A DNA stretch of 64,000 nt, taken from NCBI GenBank assembly GCA_003988855.1, contig QYAI01000048.1, forward strand, positions 142,628 to 206,627, read 5' to 3'. Within the stretch, counting starts at the first letter, position 1. Each line of letters begins with the position of its first letter. The translations under genes and the position numbers were made by a program. The notes beneath the pieces are model-generated. The model worked only from the letters and a program-made list of their open reading frames with translations. It did not search any database and was not told the DNA's origin. Below, piece after piece: positions 31,191-41,838 of the stretch. Source of the stretch: Arachnopeziza araneosa. Its lineage: Eukaryota > Ascomycota > Leotiomycetes > Helotiales > Arachnopezizaceae.

Positions 31191-31821
31191 GATAGACAAG
31201 CTGAGTTGACATATGGGGAGAACAGGGTTGTACACGATTTATCAAATCTGGAAAAGGCTGGGTTCTGGTATTACACGTTACAAGACTCTTAAAAGGATCT
31301 TTGTTTCTTAAAGAGAGATATTTCACATCATAGAGCCTATAGCAGAGAATTGGAGAGCCTTTAAAACTCTAGACAAACAGCCTTTGGGTAAAACAGATAT
31401 GCAATGAGATTTCGAGTTTAATGCTGTCGTGAGATTATCTTTGAAGTCGTTTGATATCACCATACATCCTATATGCTTCTTCAGACCCCTCTCCTCTTTA
31501 TTGCACTCTGAAAAATCTCCATATCTTCGCAGTCTCGGAAAAGTATTGACCATCAAGTCTTGTATCAGACAATGTACATCATAGACAAGGAAAAGAATCA
31601 CCCTCTAAGCGCAGGGTAGTATCCATTACGATTGTAGAGCAAATAAGAGAAATATTTGACCACAGCAAGATTTCTCTGGGTATTTTGAAAACTGAATTCC
31701 TGGGGAAGGAGCTCCCAACCTGTAACCCTTCGCTTAATCTGTCAACAGAATTTCGCGATTCGATTTCTCTTTCCAATAAACACAACACGAACTCGAAAAC
31801 CTGCCAAGGGTTAAAATCAAT
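31191..31821. other. Intergenic between the two SAP genes
   Basis: 3' flank of the first SAP gene and promoter of the second. No coding frame or repeat seen. Confidence 0.4.
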
Positions 31822-34500
31822 ATGCCGTTCCAGTCATCTCAAATGACAAATCCCGATGGGTCAAGAAGTCGCTTCGGATTGCTAGTCGACAGATGTCACG
31901 AATTAGGAATCAAGCCAAACAAATGGTCAGAGGTTATGCGTGGCCGCATCGCGTGGTTTGAAGAGCATGGCACCATCCATAACTATGATGATAAGATTCT
32001 TAAGGCCAAGTTTGCGGCAAGGAGCAAAAAATTTGTGGCCATGCAAGAAAAACAAGCAATTGCGAGGGCGGAAAGACAAGCTAAGAGAGATGAAGAAGCT
32101 GCTCAATTTGAGATGGTCGATCTTCAGGCACCACTCGGCCAGAGCCAAATGGTACTTCGAACAGACGGGTTTCTTATGACGAGAGATGGCAATATGATGG
32201 AGCTGGATGATCCACCTTTGGTGATGGAGAATCGAGAAGCAGATATGGAGGAAGATGACACGGACTATGATAGTGAAAATGGTGATGAATTAGGAGATGA
32301 GATTGATGCAAAGAACGTTGACGTGGATTTTATGGACTCAAATTTGATGGGAAGCATGGGCCGGGAAATGAACGAAAACGGCCTGCCGAAAGGCCTTCGA
32401 TACCAGACCGGTGCGACACAAACTCAGCAGACGAAACCAGGACCCAGCTTCGTTGAAAAGCTAGATCTTTCCAATGACCACTGTACTATCGACGAGAATA
32501 TTAGCGATAGGAGCCACTACTTGGAACCCATTCGATCTACTGCATCTCAGTGGCATAAATTTCCCCGTCTTGCAGCCAGATCTTCTTCCCGTCGTCCCAC
32601 CAAAGCCAAAGCCAAAGCCAAAGCCAAAGCCAAATCCAAAGCCAAACCCGAGATAAAAGTCCCTGACTTTACAGCGTCTGAGTTAACACGCATATGTACC
32701 GCTCTAGATTTAAAGATAAGCGGCTCAATGTCGAAGTTGTTCGGTCGCGTTCAACACTTTCAAGATATGAGCTCCGAACCGGTAGATTTCTTCGAGATCT
32801 TGAAGAATGGCCTTCCTCAGTTAACGAAAACAGAGGACATGAGCTTATCCCTCAAAGATACTCTTCCTAAGCCGACTTCGGCTTCTGAAACTCTTCCGCT
32901 AGCCCCACTGGGTTCTTTAGAACAGAATATAAGTGGTATTGAAGAGAATCCTATTTCTACCAAAAACTCTACCGGCATTGCCTATGCAATTAAAGCGAAA
33001 AGCAGCAACAAGATCCCTAGCAATATTTCGGACTTGGCAGAGCATGCACTACGCGAAATTTGCTTGTCTTTCAACCTGAAAACAAATGGGTCAAAGGAAA
33101 AGTTGTTAAATCGAATTCGAAATTATCAAAATGAGGAGTTATCGAGGTCAAAAAAATCATCAAAGGTGGCCAACACAAGCCACGGCCCTATTATTCAGCG
33201 ACCTCTTCCCGCTTTTGAAACTCTGAACTTGAAGCCACTAAATCCGCAAAAACAATTGGCGAATGAGATCAAAGATAATTCTGCGTCCGGGGGAAACATC
33301 TTTCCTAACAGCTTATTCGCTCCAAGCAAGGCAAATAGGGATATTTCTGAGTTTGAATTGACCGAACTATCTGGAATCTGTATCGCTCTGGGCCTGAGTA
33401 CAATTGGCGGAAGAGAAACGCTGATTATTCGGATTTTGGGTTTTCAAGAGAAACTTCGCAAACCGCTCAATTTTTCAGATATCTTGGAGAATGGACGAGC
33501 CGAAATTTGGGGTGATAAGCAAGTGGGAACTTTTGAGCAATCTACAATTGATGCTGAAGATAATTCCAGGCCTACAAAGGATATTTCTCGAGTCAAATTT
33601 CCTGTTACAACCCAAACTAACATGCAGGAAATGGACTTTAGCATTGATGATTTGCGACACATCTGTACTGTTCTCGGCCTAGCGACGCATGGTAAAAAGA
33701 ATAAACTGGTCAAACAGATTGAGGAGTATGAGGAAAGGATTGGGGCGCCACTTGATTTCTCAAATATCTTGAGCATAGAAACATCTCAACAACCCGGACG
33801 GCTATCCAAGAAGTCAGAAATAGCAGACAAAACTCAACCATCACTTGCAACTATTGCTCAGAAAGCTCTCTCAGAGTTTGGATCTCACAGTCTGAAGCAT
33901 TCGAATATTGTTCAGCCGGTTTATGGCCAAGTCAGCACTCATGAAGGTCGCGACTATGGTCAACGCCAGGGGTTTGAAGGAAATGGAGGTATGAGTATGA
34001 TTGAAGCTAAAACGGCGGAGTTTTCTCAAATGGCCGCGGCCCAATCTAGTCAATCGATACCACCGCAAGCTTCTATTGGCATTGGATACGGCGCTGCAAC
34101 AACAAATCCTACTCCTTTTCAGAAGGCTGAGTTTATACCAAACGAATGCAGTCACCTTACTGGCCCAGAAGTAACTCATCTGTGCAAAATATATGGCCTT
34201 AAACTTGGAGGTTCTCATGAAGACAGGGCTCGACAACTTGAAGAGTATCAACTCACAAACAAGACACTTATTAACTTCCAGGCTGCTTTGAGACTCTTGC
34301 CACTAAAACAGCCTAAGCTGCTACGCTGTAAGAGATGTGAACATTTTGGTTTAATCTGCGATCACAAGCATCCCTGTGGTCGTTGCGTTTCTGACCGCAA
34401 CTTCCTACATGAAGAGTGCGTCTATCCTGAGAATATGTTGAGGGAAGAGAATTCAGCTGTGCACCACCAAGAATTGGACGACATGGAACTTGGGAATTAG
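31822..34500 (+). CDS. Large multi-SAP-module protein with C-terminal Zn2Cys6-like cluster
   Basis: A single-exon gene of 892 aa. I see five copies of a SAP-like helix-loop-helix, starting near residues 280, 400, 506, 602 and 773. The consensus runs (F/L)t..eL..iC..LgL...GsK.kL..RI..(F/Y)(Q/E)e. Copies 1, 3 and 4 are followed by a short D/N-F-x-x-I-L motif and copy 5 by a variant (NFQAAL). The N-terminus (17-60, RFGLLVDRCHELGIK...) is a possible sixth, weaker relative. At about 835-868 six cysteines are spaced CX2CX6CX5CX2CX10C with the CKRC...CDxxxPCGRC pattern of fungal binuclear zinc clusters, but at the C-terminus instead of the usual N-terminus. An alternating Lys-Ala tract precedes copy 1. 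Nuclear DNA binding is inferred; I recognise no named orthologue. Confidence 0.75.
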   Translation: MPFQSSQMTNPDGSRSRFGLLVDRCHELGIKPNKWSEVMRGRIAWFEEHGTIHNYDDKILKAKFAARSKKFVAMQEKQAIARAERQAKRDEEAAQFEMVDLQAPLGQSQMVLRTDGFLMTRDGNMMELDDPPLVMENREADMEEDDTDYDSENGDELGDEIDAKNVDVDFMDSNLMGSMGREMNENGLPKGLRYQTGATQTQQTKPGPSFVEKLDLSNDHCTIDENISDRSHYLEPIRSTASQWHKFPRLAARSSSRRPTKAKAKAKAKAKSKAKPEIKVPDFTASELTRICTALDLKISGSMSKLFGRVQHFQDMSSEPVDFFEILKNGLPQLTKTEDMSLSLKDTLPKPTSASETLPLAPLGSLEQNISGIEENPISTKNSTGIAYAIKAKSSNKIPSNISDLAEHALREICLSFNLKTNGSKEKLLNRIRNYQNEELSRSKKSSKVANTSHGPIIQRPLPAFETLNLKPLNPQKQLANEIKDNSASGGNIFPNSLFAPSKANRDISEFELTELSGICIALGLSTIGGRETLIIRILGFQEKLRKPLNFSDILENGRAEIWGDKQVGTFEQSTIDAEDNSRPTKDISRVKFPVTTQTNMQEMDFSIDDLRHICTVLGLATHGKKNKLVKQIEEYEERIGAPLDFSNILSIETSQQPGRLSKKSEIADKTQPSLATIAQKALSEFGSHSLKHSNIVQPVYGQVSTHEGRDYGQRQGFEGNGGMSMIEAKTAEFSQMAAAQSSQSIPPQASIGIGYGAATTNPTPFQKAEFIPNECSHLTGPEVTHLCKIYGLKLGGSHEDRARQLEEYQLTNKTLINFQAALRLLPLKQPKLLRCKRCEHFGLICDHKHPCGRCVSDRNFLHEECVYPENMLREENSAVHHQELDDMELGN
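32599..32646 (+). repeat. GCCAAA hexanucleotide microsatellite inside the multi-SAP gene
   Basis: About seven tandem GCCAAA units, with one TCCAAA variant, encode an alternating Ala-Lys tract. In-frame hexanucleotide units change protein length without breaking the frame, so length polymorphism between strains is expected. Confidence 0.85.
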
Positions 34501-35262
34501 CTGTACCAACTCTTGGCCATCTCAATCCATGGTTCAAGCCGGTATTCATGCAATATGGTTTTGGTAACTGATTGAACCCTTTCAACAGATTACCTGAACC
34601 AAATCACTACAAATGTGCTAAATAGCTTCTTGTTGTACTGTAATTGTAAATGAATTAGGACACCAATCCAATATGTCTGGCAGCTTTTATTTTCCAAAAT
34701 GATCAAAAAGGTGAGATATTCGAATGGATGTTCTCAATGCATAGCGAGTTTGCCCAGCTTCAAAGTTTCAACCATATTAGGAGTAGTTCTTCCCATCCGC
34801 AGCCAGTATTGTGGTTAAGCACTGACAATAGTAATATCTTTCAATTCACTAAATGAGTTATCAGCTTCTGTGAAAAATCCCGAATGGTTCGCTTAGTAAT
34901 CCCTCAATGTCAGTAGCGTAAACAAACATTCGCAACAATAGCAAACCACCCCCTTTCCGACTCGCTTAGAGATATCCCATTGTCTCTATTGTGAATACAC
35001 ATCCTTGGACAACAATAGCAGACCACCACTGCAAACACGGTTTGCACAATGAGTGCCTGCCAAAAGTGCATAAATAAGCCCCCTCCGTTCTCTTCTCTTT
35101 CGACTTTCCTTCTTCTTCAGCAGTCATCAAAGCAACCGGGAGCGACTTTCCACTCCCAGCAGGCAACTTCAGCAACACAGAGTCACTTCCTCGCATCAAC
35201 AACCCACCTCTCTCTTCTCTTCTCCTCTCTTCTTCTTCTTCTTCTTCTTCTTCATCAACAAG
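34501..35262. other. Intergenic with CT-rich promoter tract
   Basis: Nothing coding is seen. A pyrimidine tract at 35206-35254, including (TTC)n at 35230-35253, lies immediately before the next start codon. Confidence 0.5.
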
Positions 35263-35625
35263 ATGCCACGCCGCTCCGCCCGCATCGCTGCCCGCCGCAA
35301 CCCAGGTTCCGCTCCCGCCCTCCCACCACCACTATCTCCTCTAGCAGCACCAGTACCGGAACCAGCAGTACCGGAACCAGCAGTACTAGCAGTACTAGCA
35401 ACACCAGCAGCTAGAGTCCCGTCCCGCATCAACTCCGTCCGCCTCCCTCCTCCTCCCACCCAATTCCGACGCAGCAGCCGCATCCGAGCGAGAGAAGCGC
35501 GGGCTAAGGGGGCAGCCAAGAGGATCGCGAACACCAAGGTCGCCGTGTTCAGCAGCGGGGTGTTTGGGAAAACGACAGCACAGAAGGTGTGGAGGGAGAG
35601 ATTTCGCGGTGAGTTTGCAGATTGA
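35263..35625 (+). CDS. Small basic protein with paired RRSxRI motifs
   Basis: A single exon of 120 aa. Near-identical basic motifs stand at residues 3-11 (RRSARIAAR) and about 69-77 (RRSSRIRAR), separated by a Pro/Ala/Val linker made of short repeats (VPEPAVPEPAV). The remainder, about residues 80-120, is basic and helical (AKRIANTKVAVFSSGVFGKTTAQKVW). The CT-rich tract just upstream looks like a fungal promoter, and the ATG follows CAACAAG. The opposite strand is also open here, but its product is compositionally implausible and I treat it as a shadow. Function unknown; DNA or RNA binding is possible from charge alone. Confidence 0.5.
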   Translation: MPRRSARIAARRNPGSAPALPPPLSPLAAPVPEPAVPEPAVLAVLATPAARVPSRINSVRLPPPPTQFRRSSRIRAREARAKGAAKRIANTKVAVFSSGVFGKTTAQKVWRERFRGEFAD

Positions 35626-36290
35626 CTTTGACTCGGGGAATTCTCAAGCTGATTGTTGATCAAGGGAAGGGAAAACGAGGGAGACGGTGAGGGACTGGTG
35701 GTGGATGGTGGATGGGGCGAGGATATTGTGGGGGCGTCGGTTGGATTCTGTGTGGAGATAGGATAGACTGCCAAGAGAGCGGGTGCAAATCCACTTTGAA
35801 TCGTCCAAAGCAAAAAACCGTCTCCATGTGAACCATCGACTCTGAACATGACACTTCGAGCTAATGAGGGTGGGAAAATATAAGAAGCACCCACTGGAAG
35901 CAGTTGATTGTCCTGGCGCCGCTTGGAAAATCTGTTCTGCGAAAGATGGAACGATTGTAGAAAACAGGTGTCTATGTCTAAAATATCTTGGAAAGGGGTT
36001 TAGTGGCTTGGATTTAATTGAGTATTGATGACGTGGAAAGAAGGGAGAGCGGCATCATCTCGTTGACTGACTAGAGATGGAAGCTGTTAAATACTGAGAG
36101 TAAAAAGGATAGACTATCAATGAATCTCAAAGACTGCAATAGACATGGCACTGTCAAATACCAAGGTAGATAATGTAAAAATCAATGTGATCCGTTCTCG
36201 AATGCACCTTCCATCTATTCCGAGCAGGCATTCATAAATACAATACTCAGTACTGCTGAGTAGAAGGTAATAATTGAAAGCGGTAGGCAT
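35626..36290. other. Intergenic
   Basis: Convergent 3' flanks of the small basic protein and the MDR gene. No supported feature. Confidence 0.4.
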
Positions 36291-37343
36291 TTACGGATCA
36301 GCAATCTTTAAAACCGCTTTACCAAAGTTCTTTCCTTGAAGCATGCCCACAAAACCTTCAGGAGCATTATCAATGCCATCAGTGATGCTTGATTTAGCCT
36401 TGAATGTTCCGTCATGAAGCCATTTCGCCACGTTCTTATTCCTCTCCTCGAAGTATAACGGTCCCATATTCTTGTCTCCCACAATGAATCCTCGGAACGT
36501 GAGACGCTTGGTAACAATCTGCATCAGATTTCTAATGCCGTATCTCTCGCCCTCTGCTTTTGAATATTCTGAGACCATTCCACATCCGATAATTCGTCCG
36601 AAATTGTTAGACATATCGATAGCCGCCTCTAGCTGTTCACCACCAACGTTCTCGTAGTAGATGTCAACTCCATCTGGTGCTAGTCTTTTTAAGGCATCGA
36701 TAGGCTTTTCCTTCTTATAATTAAACCCTCCATCAAAATTCAATTCTTTAAGAATAAAGTCCAGCTTATCGTCAGAACCCACAGAGCCAATAACCCGCAA
36801 CCCCTCATGCTTCGCCAGTTGTCCAACAATCTGTCCCACTGCGCCAGAAGCAGCAGAGATGAAGATGGTTTCGCCTTTTACCGGCTTGCCAATCTCATAC
36901 AGAGAGCTGTATGCCGTCAAACCTGGCATTCCCAACGCACCAACGAAATTCTCCAATTCGAGGTTGTATGGGTTTTCCACTTTGCGGATCAGCTCGACGA
37001 CATCTTTGGACAAAGCAGAGTATTCTTCTGTAGGTATGAAGACTCCGACCACCAGGTCTCCAACAGCGAATTTCGACGTGTCGGATTTGAGGACCTTGGC
37101 TACGGTGTGGTTGGGAATTGGTTTGCCGAGTTCGTAGGGAGGAGAGTAGGACTTCTTTCCTGGTGCGCGCATGCGCCCTCGTTGGTATGGATCGAAAGAG
37201 CCATAGAGATTCTTGGTCGTGATTCCACCGGCGGGAGGAGTTTGTTCGATGTCGAAATCTCGAGTTTCAATGACGAGGTCTTTGCCAGGAACCGGCAGAC
37301 CGTGCGGAATCTGTTTGAAGATAAAGGCTTTATTCTGAACCAT
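36291..37343 (-). CDS. NADP-dependent MDR reductase (prostaglandin/2-alkenal reductase-like)
   Basis: A complete single-exon gene of 350 aa. It belongs to the zinc-free medium-chain dehydrogenase/reductase branch that reduces alpha,beta-unsaturated carbonyls (leukotriene B4 dehydrogenase / alkenal double-bond reductase type). The visible marks are SFDPYQRGRM near the N-terminus, LGMPGLTAYSSL, the nucleotide loop ISAASGAVGQIVGQLAK, DIYYENVGGEQLEA and the C-terminal APEGFVGMLQGKNFGKAV. The structural and catalytic zinc cysteines of alcohol dehydrogenases are absent, as expected. Cytosolic; the likely role is detoxifying reactive aldehydes or ketones, inferred from family. Confidence 0.9.
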   Translation of the reverse strand: MVQNKAFIFKQIPHGLPVPGKDLVIETRDFDIEQTPPAGGITTKNLYGSFDPYQRGRMRAPGKKSYSPPYELGKPIPNHTVAKVLKSDTSKFAVGDLVVGVFIPTEEYSALSKDVVELIRKVENPYNLELENFVGALGMPGLTAYSSLYEIGKPVKGETIFISAASGAVGQIVGQLAKHEGLRVIGSVGSDDKLDFILKELNFDGGFNYKKEKPIDALKRLAPDGVDIYYENVGGEQLEAAIDMSNNFGRIIGCGMVSEYSKAEGERYGIRNLMQIVTKRLTFRGFIVGDKNMGPLYFEERNKNVAKWLHDGTFKAKSSITDGIDNAPEGFVGMLQGKNFGKAVLKIADP

Positions 37344-39471
37344 TGTTGCGGTGCTGATCTCTTCAGTTGCGCAAATGGATTGTGTAGTGGGGTACTTTAA
37401 GTATTCTGCAGATTGTTTAGTAGCATAGGTAGTTCCCTAGGGGAATGGCCCTTGATTGTCTCGATGACAAAGCCTTGCTCATGTTGGTTTTTTGCCTTCA
37501 TCTTCTCCGAAAATATGGCGTCGTTGCATTATCGCCGCACTTTGGACAGTTAGTCATTTGTAACGGGTGTTGACAGGGCTGTCGCCGGGCCTGTTGTTGG
37601 TGGTGCTGAGGGAGACGTTTGGAAATCCAGAGGCCGAGGTCCACGGCACAGTGCAGTCGTTTCAGTCGACTTTCTTCCCAAGGGCTGATCATTTCTTTTT
37701 AAGGAACCAATTCCGAACTCCACCGCCCATGATGAGTAGGTACTTCATTTTCATACTCTACACCTTTGACTTTCATCAGCGGCGAGGCTGTGGCATCCCG
37801 CTGAGCTCATCCTCAGAACAGCATCTCTCTCATATAGCGTGTGCATCTCGAAGCTCTTCGGAAGACCATCCCAAGCTCCTCATGGCATAGTTGCCTCGGC
37901 TCCTGATTTGGAAAGGGAGAGGGCTATTTGTTCATTGTCGTCGTCATACATTCGAAGCTAATGTTGAATTGCTCCCCTTGAAATCCTGTTGTGTTCTGTC
38001 GATACTGGAATTACCATATCACCTCTCCTGTACTGTAGCGATAGCTTGTGAAACCTGACCAGTCCTGTCAGAGATGGCCACATGTGCTCCAGTTCTGGCA
38101 GAGTTTGCCTCTGGATGCAGATTCCTCTCCTTATCTAGGCCATGATTGGACCTCGTCCATGCCCAGACCTCTTCAAAGAGGACGAGTGTCTTTGATTTCA
38201 TGCACGTCTGTCGCTGCAGAAGGTTTCGAAACGGCCTCTCCCGAAGGATCCATCGTAACCAGCACACCGTGTCCAAGGAGCTGCTTACCGTTCAAGACTG
38301 CTGCTGACTGAGGATGCTCCTTTCAAATCCTGTAAGCTTACCGTCATGCTCTTGAGGTCATACGTTGAACCTTTGACATTTAGGCTCATCCTCAGCGGCC
38401 TGGTCACATCACTTGTGCTCCATTGCTTGTGTTCAACAGGAAAGCTGGATCCGAGACCGATATCCGGCCCGGACGCCAAGGCTCTTCAGCCCATTCTGGA
38501 GAGTCCTATCATCATCGTCTCAGCGCCTGGTTACCGAGCGCTGTCAGCTCAATGCGATTTTTCCTGATTGCGTGGGCCTCGCATGCTTCGCGTCTTGATC
38601 TGCAAACTTCGTGCTTTTAGCATCGCCTGGACCTGAAATCCTTCTCTCACTGGTTAGATCACAACGTTGGCGCGGATGTCCAAGACCCGACCGAAGGAAA
38701 GATGGTCAAGAGGTGCTCAACGACATTGTTTTCATGCAGCAGTAGGTTTGGCATCTGTCAAGCTGCAAATGCTGGCACAGAAATTCTTTTTCTTGATATT
38801 GACTGTTTCTTTTGGGAAACCTTGCATTTGGGTGCGCTCCGTTTCCACCCCGCAATGGGCCTGACATGGTGTCACTGTACCAAAGTGGTGGATCCTAGCG
38901 GTGGCTTGGATGCAGCTTCATACTAGTGCGCTATCATCATACCCCACCGACCGTGAACGAATAGATTACTCTCATGACATGCCGATAAAAGCACCAGGCC
39001 TTCAAACTTTCCAGAGGGCTGAGTGGTGGCAAAGTCGATAATTGATGTGAGCCAGTCGCCGTACACCATCCAGGCTTTGTTTCGATCACCCCGAACTAAG
39101 CTATCAGAGCCTCGATGCGAGGGGATCATCGTTCTTACCAAGTACATATTCCGCAGTATCTTCTCCCACCTAAGCCTTAGAGTTGTTTAGCTTAGGACTG
39201 ACTCGTTGGAGTCACTTTGGGTGTCTCCTTTCCATAAGCCCAATCGCCATAACATCTCCACTACATTGCTCGTTCTATAATCGGTTTGAGCTATTTTTGC
39301 CTGCTTCTGAACTTAATACCTTCCTAAGGGCCTCTATAAAGCCACCAGACTTCTCAGAGTCTCTATTTGTGTGGTTGTTCAGTTTGCTCTTTGTTCCAAT
39401 TATCCACCCGCGATCACACACTATACTAGCTGAATTACTACCTCTCTTGTTGTCCTACCTCTTCGCAGAAC
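37344..39471. other. 2.1-kb gene-poor region with possible coding remnants
   Basis: No intact gene is seen. Base composition is closer to coding DNA than in other intergenic stretches, and short coding-like pieces occur on both strands: a plus frame at 38702-38926 (GICQAANAGTEILFLDID) and minus frames near 38280-38480 and 38923-39147. None has a credible start, length or splice continuity, so this may be a decayed gene or genes. The word CTCATCCTCAG occurs at about 37805 and 38388. Confidence 0.3.
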
Positions 39472-39912
39472 ATGAAGCACTTCGCTAGTCTCCGGAAGCC
39501 TTTACGAAAGCTTCCATTCTATGGACGGATAAGCAAGAAATCCTCGTCTTTAAAGGCACGCATACGTCGAGTATTTAAAGGTCCGGAACCCGATGCTCCA
39601 CCGAGAAGACCTCTACGAAAACGTCGAATTTCCTTCATCATAAGCAAGAAATCCTCAAGTACGAAAGCTCGTTTACGTCGAGTGTTCAAAGGTCCACAAA
39701 GTAACACTCCACGGCAACCTGAAGCCAGGGAAGAAACAAGATACAAACACAAGCCCACACATTCAGCCTCCTCTTTCCTCAAGACTGCAACAACTGCAGG
39801 TATGATTGAATCAGCGGCGGATCAATCTGATGATATTACATTGGCGGAGAGGGAAACACTTTATATTCCCGAAGCACATGAACGTGATCCGCTGCCAGTC
39901 AGTGTGGTGTGA
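39472..39912 (+). CDS. Small basic protein built on a 37-residue tandem duplication
   Basis: A single exon of 146 aa. Two successive units of exactly 37 codons (about residues 9-45 and 46-82) share PLRK...ISKKSSS.KAR.RRVFKGP. The DNA copies starting at 39532 and 39643 are 111 bp apart and still similar (AGCAAGAAATCCTC in both), so the duplication looks fairly recent. The duplicated half is strongly basic; the C-terminal third is acidic and unordered. No signal peptide or membrane segment. I recognise no family. The conserved frame across both copies supports coding. Confidence 0.5.
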   Translation: MKHFASLRKPLRKLPFYGRISKKSSSLKARIRRVFKGPEPDAPPRRPLRKRRISFIISKKSSSTKARLRRVFKGPQSNTPRQPEAREETRYKHKPTHSASSFLKTATTAGMIESAADQSDDITLAERETLYIPEAHERDPLPVSVV

Positions 39913-41838
39913 AAAATAGCACTGGCAAACTAGAACATTCTATTTTCTTGAACAAAACAAATGCTTGGGAAAGGATGTTTGATAAAACGCATGACGCATT
40001 ACTTATGGCAAGAACTACGATACAAGGTGGAGCTGGATCGATACGGCGGAGAGCATGACACATGATACCCAGAGCGGCACACTCGTTACGTTGGCGCTAT
40101 CTTTATACATTCACTGCAGTTGAAATTGGTGGATTCCTGTATATTGCATTTTCGGATCATAGACGAAAGGTGGTGGTTGAAGTCTGCATTTCTAGACCAA
40201 GAGCATCTAGAAACTTAATATTATTTAACGGAAGCTTTGGATATTTTGAACATGTATCGCTGGTTGGCTCGACCCTTCGTCGGACGTCGAGTGGAACTAA
40301 ATTGGCGGTGCAGATTCAAATTCAAGCGCTATGATACTTGATGCGTCTTCCAGAGCCTCTCCTATGTCTCCTAACCTTGCAGGCTTGAAGCTTAAACAGT
40401 GTGGAATTCTGAGAGGCTTTAACAACACATCCATCTTGGTTTGGAGCATTTTCTACTGTCTCTATCTTGTCCCTGCAATCATCGTGGTTGTAGGCTGTCT
40501 GTCACGTGCCTTTTCGATTGATTACTCCAGGGCTATCCTTCCACTTGCTCTTCATCAATTGAAATTGTTTTTACTCTTAGAGGTGTAATCCTCCTACCTG
40601 CGTTTTAACTTGTAATTAACATATAAGCAGATCATCATATCACGTGTAACTAGCCAATCTTAGACGCAAATCCAGCCGCATCAACTTCATCCAACAACTC
40701 GTTTCTGTACCACTAAAGCCTCAGTCAACCATCAGTTTAATCTCGTATCTTAGTTACTTGGTTCCGATCCTTGACGTATTGATCTGCCTTTGAACTTGTC
40801 CTCCCCAATTCCGATCAAGGTTCCGATCAGCTGGCGGAGGACTCGACGAGATGGAAGCAGAAGCATGCAAGATCCGCCTCAACGGGAGCTTGCCTTCAGA
40901 CGCACCTTTTCTTGACGCTAGAAGTGTATACCCGCACCCCGCGATGCAGATCAATGAACAGGACGCCCACGATATGGTGTTTCGAAGTCTCCTCTGTTCG
41001 CCCTATTCTCCAGGCCCGGATTACTTGCTTTCTGCACGAGCACAGAACAAAATAAATTGAAGCCGCTTCCCCACCCCTTTCCTCCCTTACGATTGATGGA
41101 TTTCGGCAAGTTTGTTGAATCCGCCGTAGGAATTACCTGGGTCTTCACGAGCATTCTGCATGCAACGGCCCGCCTCAGTGCTCCATTGAGCTACCACATG
41201 GAGTAAGCGAGAGGCAGAGAAAGAGCAAAGCCGCCATTTTCACTCCACATCTCTTGTTCCTGTCCATCAAACCAATATTTTAATGAGATTGATTATCGAA
41301 TGATGTGACAGGTCACATTTTCGTTCGCTTCTCGTGTCACCGCGTTGCCTTGGATCAATAGTGTCGACGTTCTCTGCCTTGCCGAGCAGGACGACATTCT
41401 TCCAGTGGCCAATCCGATGCAATCAACGCAGGGTGACACGGGTTGTATCCCGACTGGTTTCCCGAGCTGGCTCTTCCTGCCGTATCTCACCTTATGCTCA
41501 GTTACAATGCCATTGCTAGGCTCAGGTAGGTTTCCGTGGTGGACATTGTCAAGCACGCGGAGATAGAACTGAGCAATTGCTTCGTTCGATCTCTTAAATT
41601 ACCATACGGGATGGTTGAGCAAGTAGCTGAACTTCAAATCTCTGAAGATCAATGACACACTCCCTCATCCCCTCCGGAATGCTGTCATTCGTATCATGTT
41701 ATACCAAGATCCGCTCTACTCGTGATATCATCAATTATTGAAAGCCTTTCATGACACCCGCCAATATCACCGCAATATTTTATTCTAGTACTCTTTCTAC
41801 AGCATTTCCATGCATAAACCATATTTACCACTATCAAT
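39913..41838. other. Intergenic
   Basis: 1.9 kb. Short frames (for example 40331-40588 with one hydrophobic stretch) lack support. No repeat or RNA gene is recognised. Confidence 0.4.

Noticed and set aside
35196..35894. 232-aa minus-strand frame
   Set aside because: Ends in a run of lysines from the reversed TTC promoter tract and opposes a better plus-strand gene. Kept out, though not impossible.
36807..37400. 197-aa plus-strand frame
   Set aside because: Antisense of the well-supported MDR reductase.
41345..41566. Possible small gene of about 73 aa
   Set aside because: Overlapping open frames on both strands with no preferred product.
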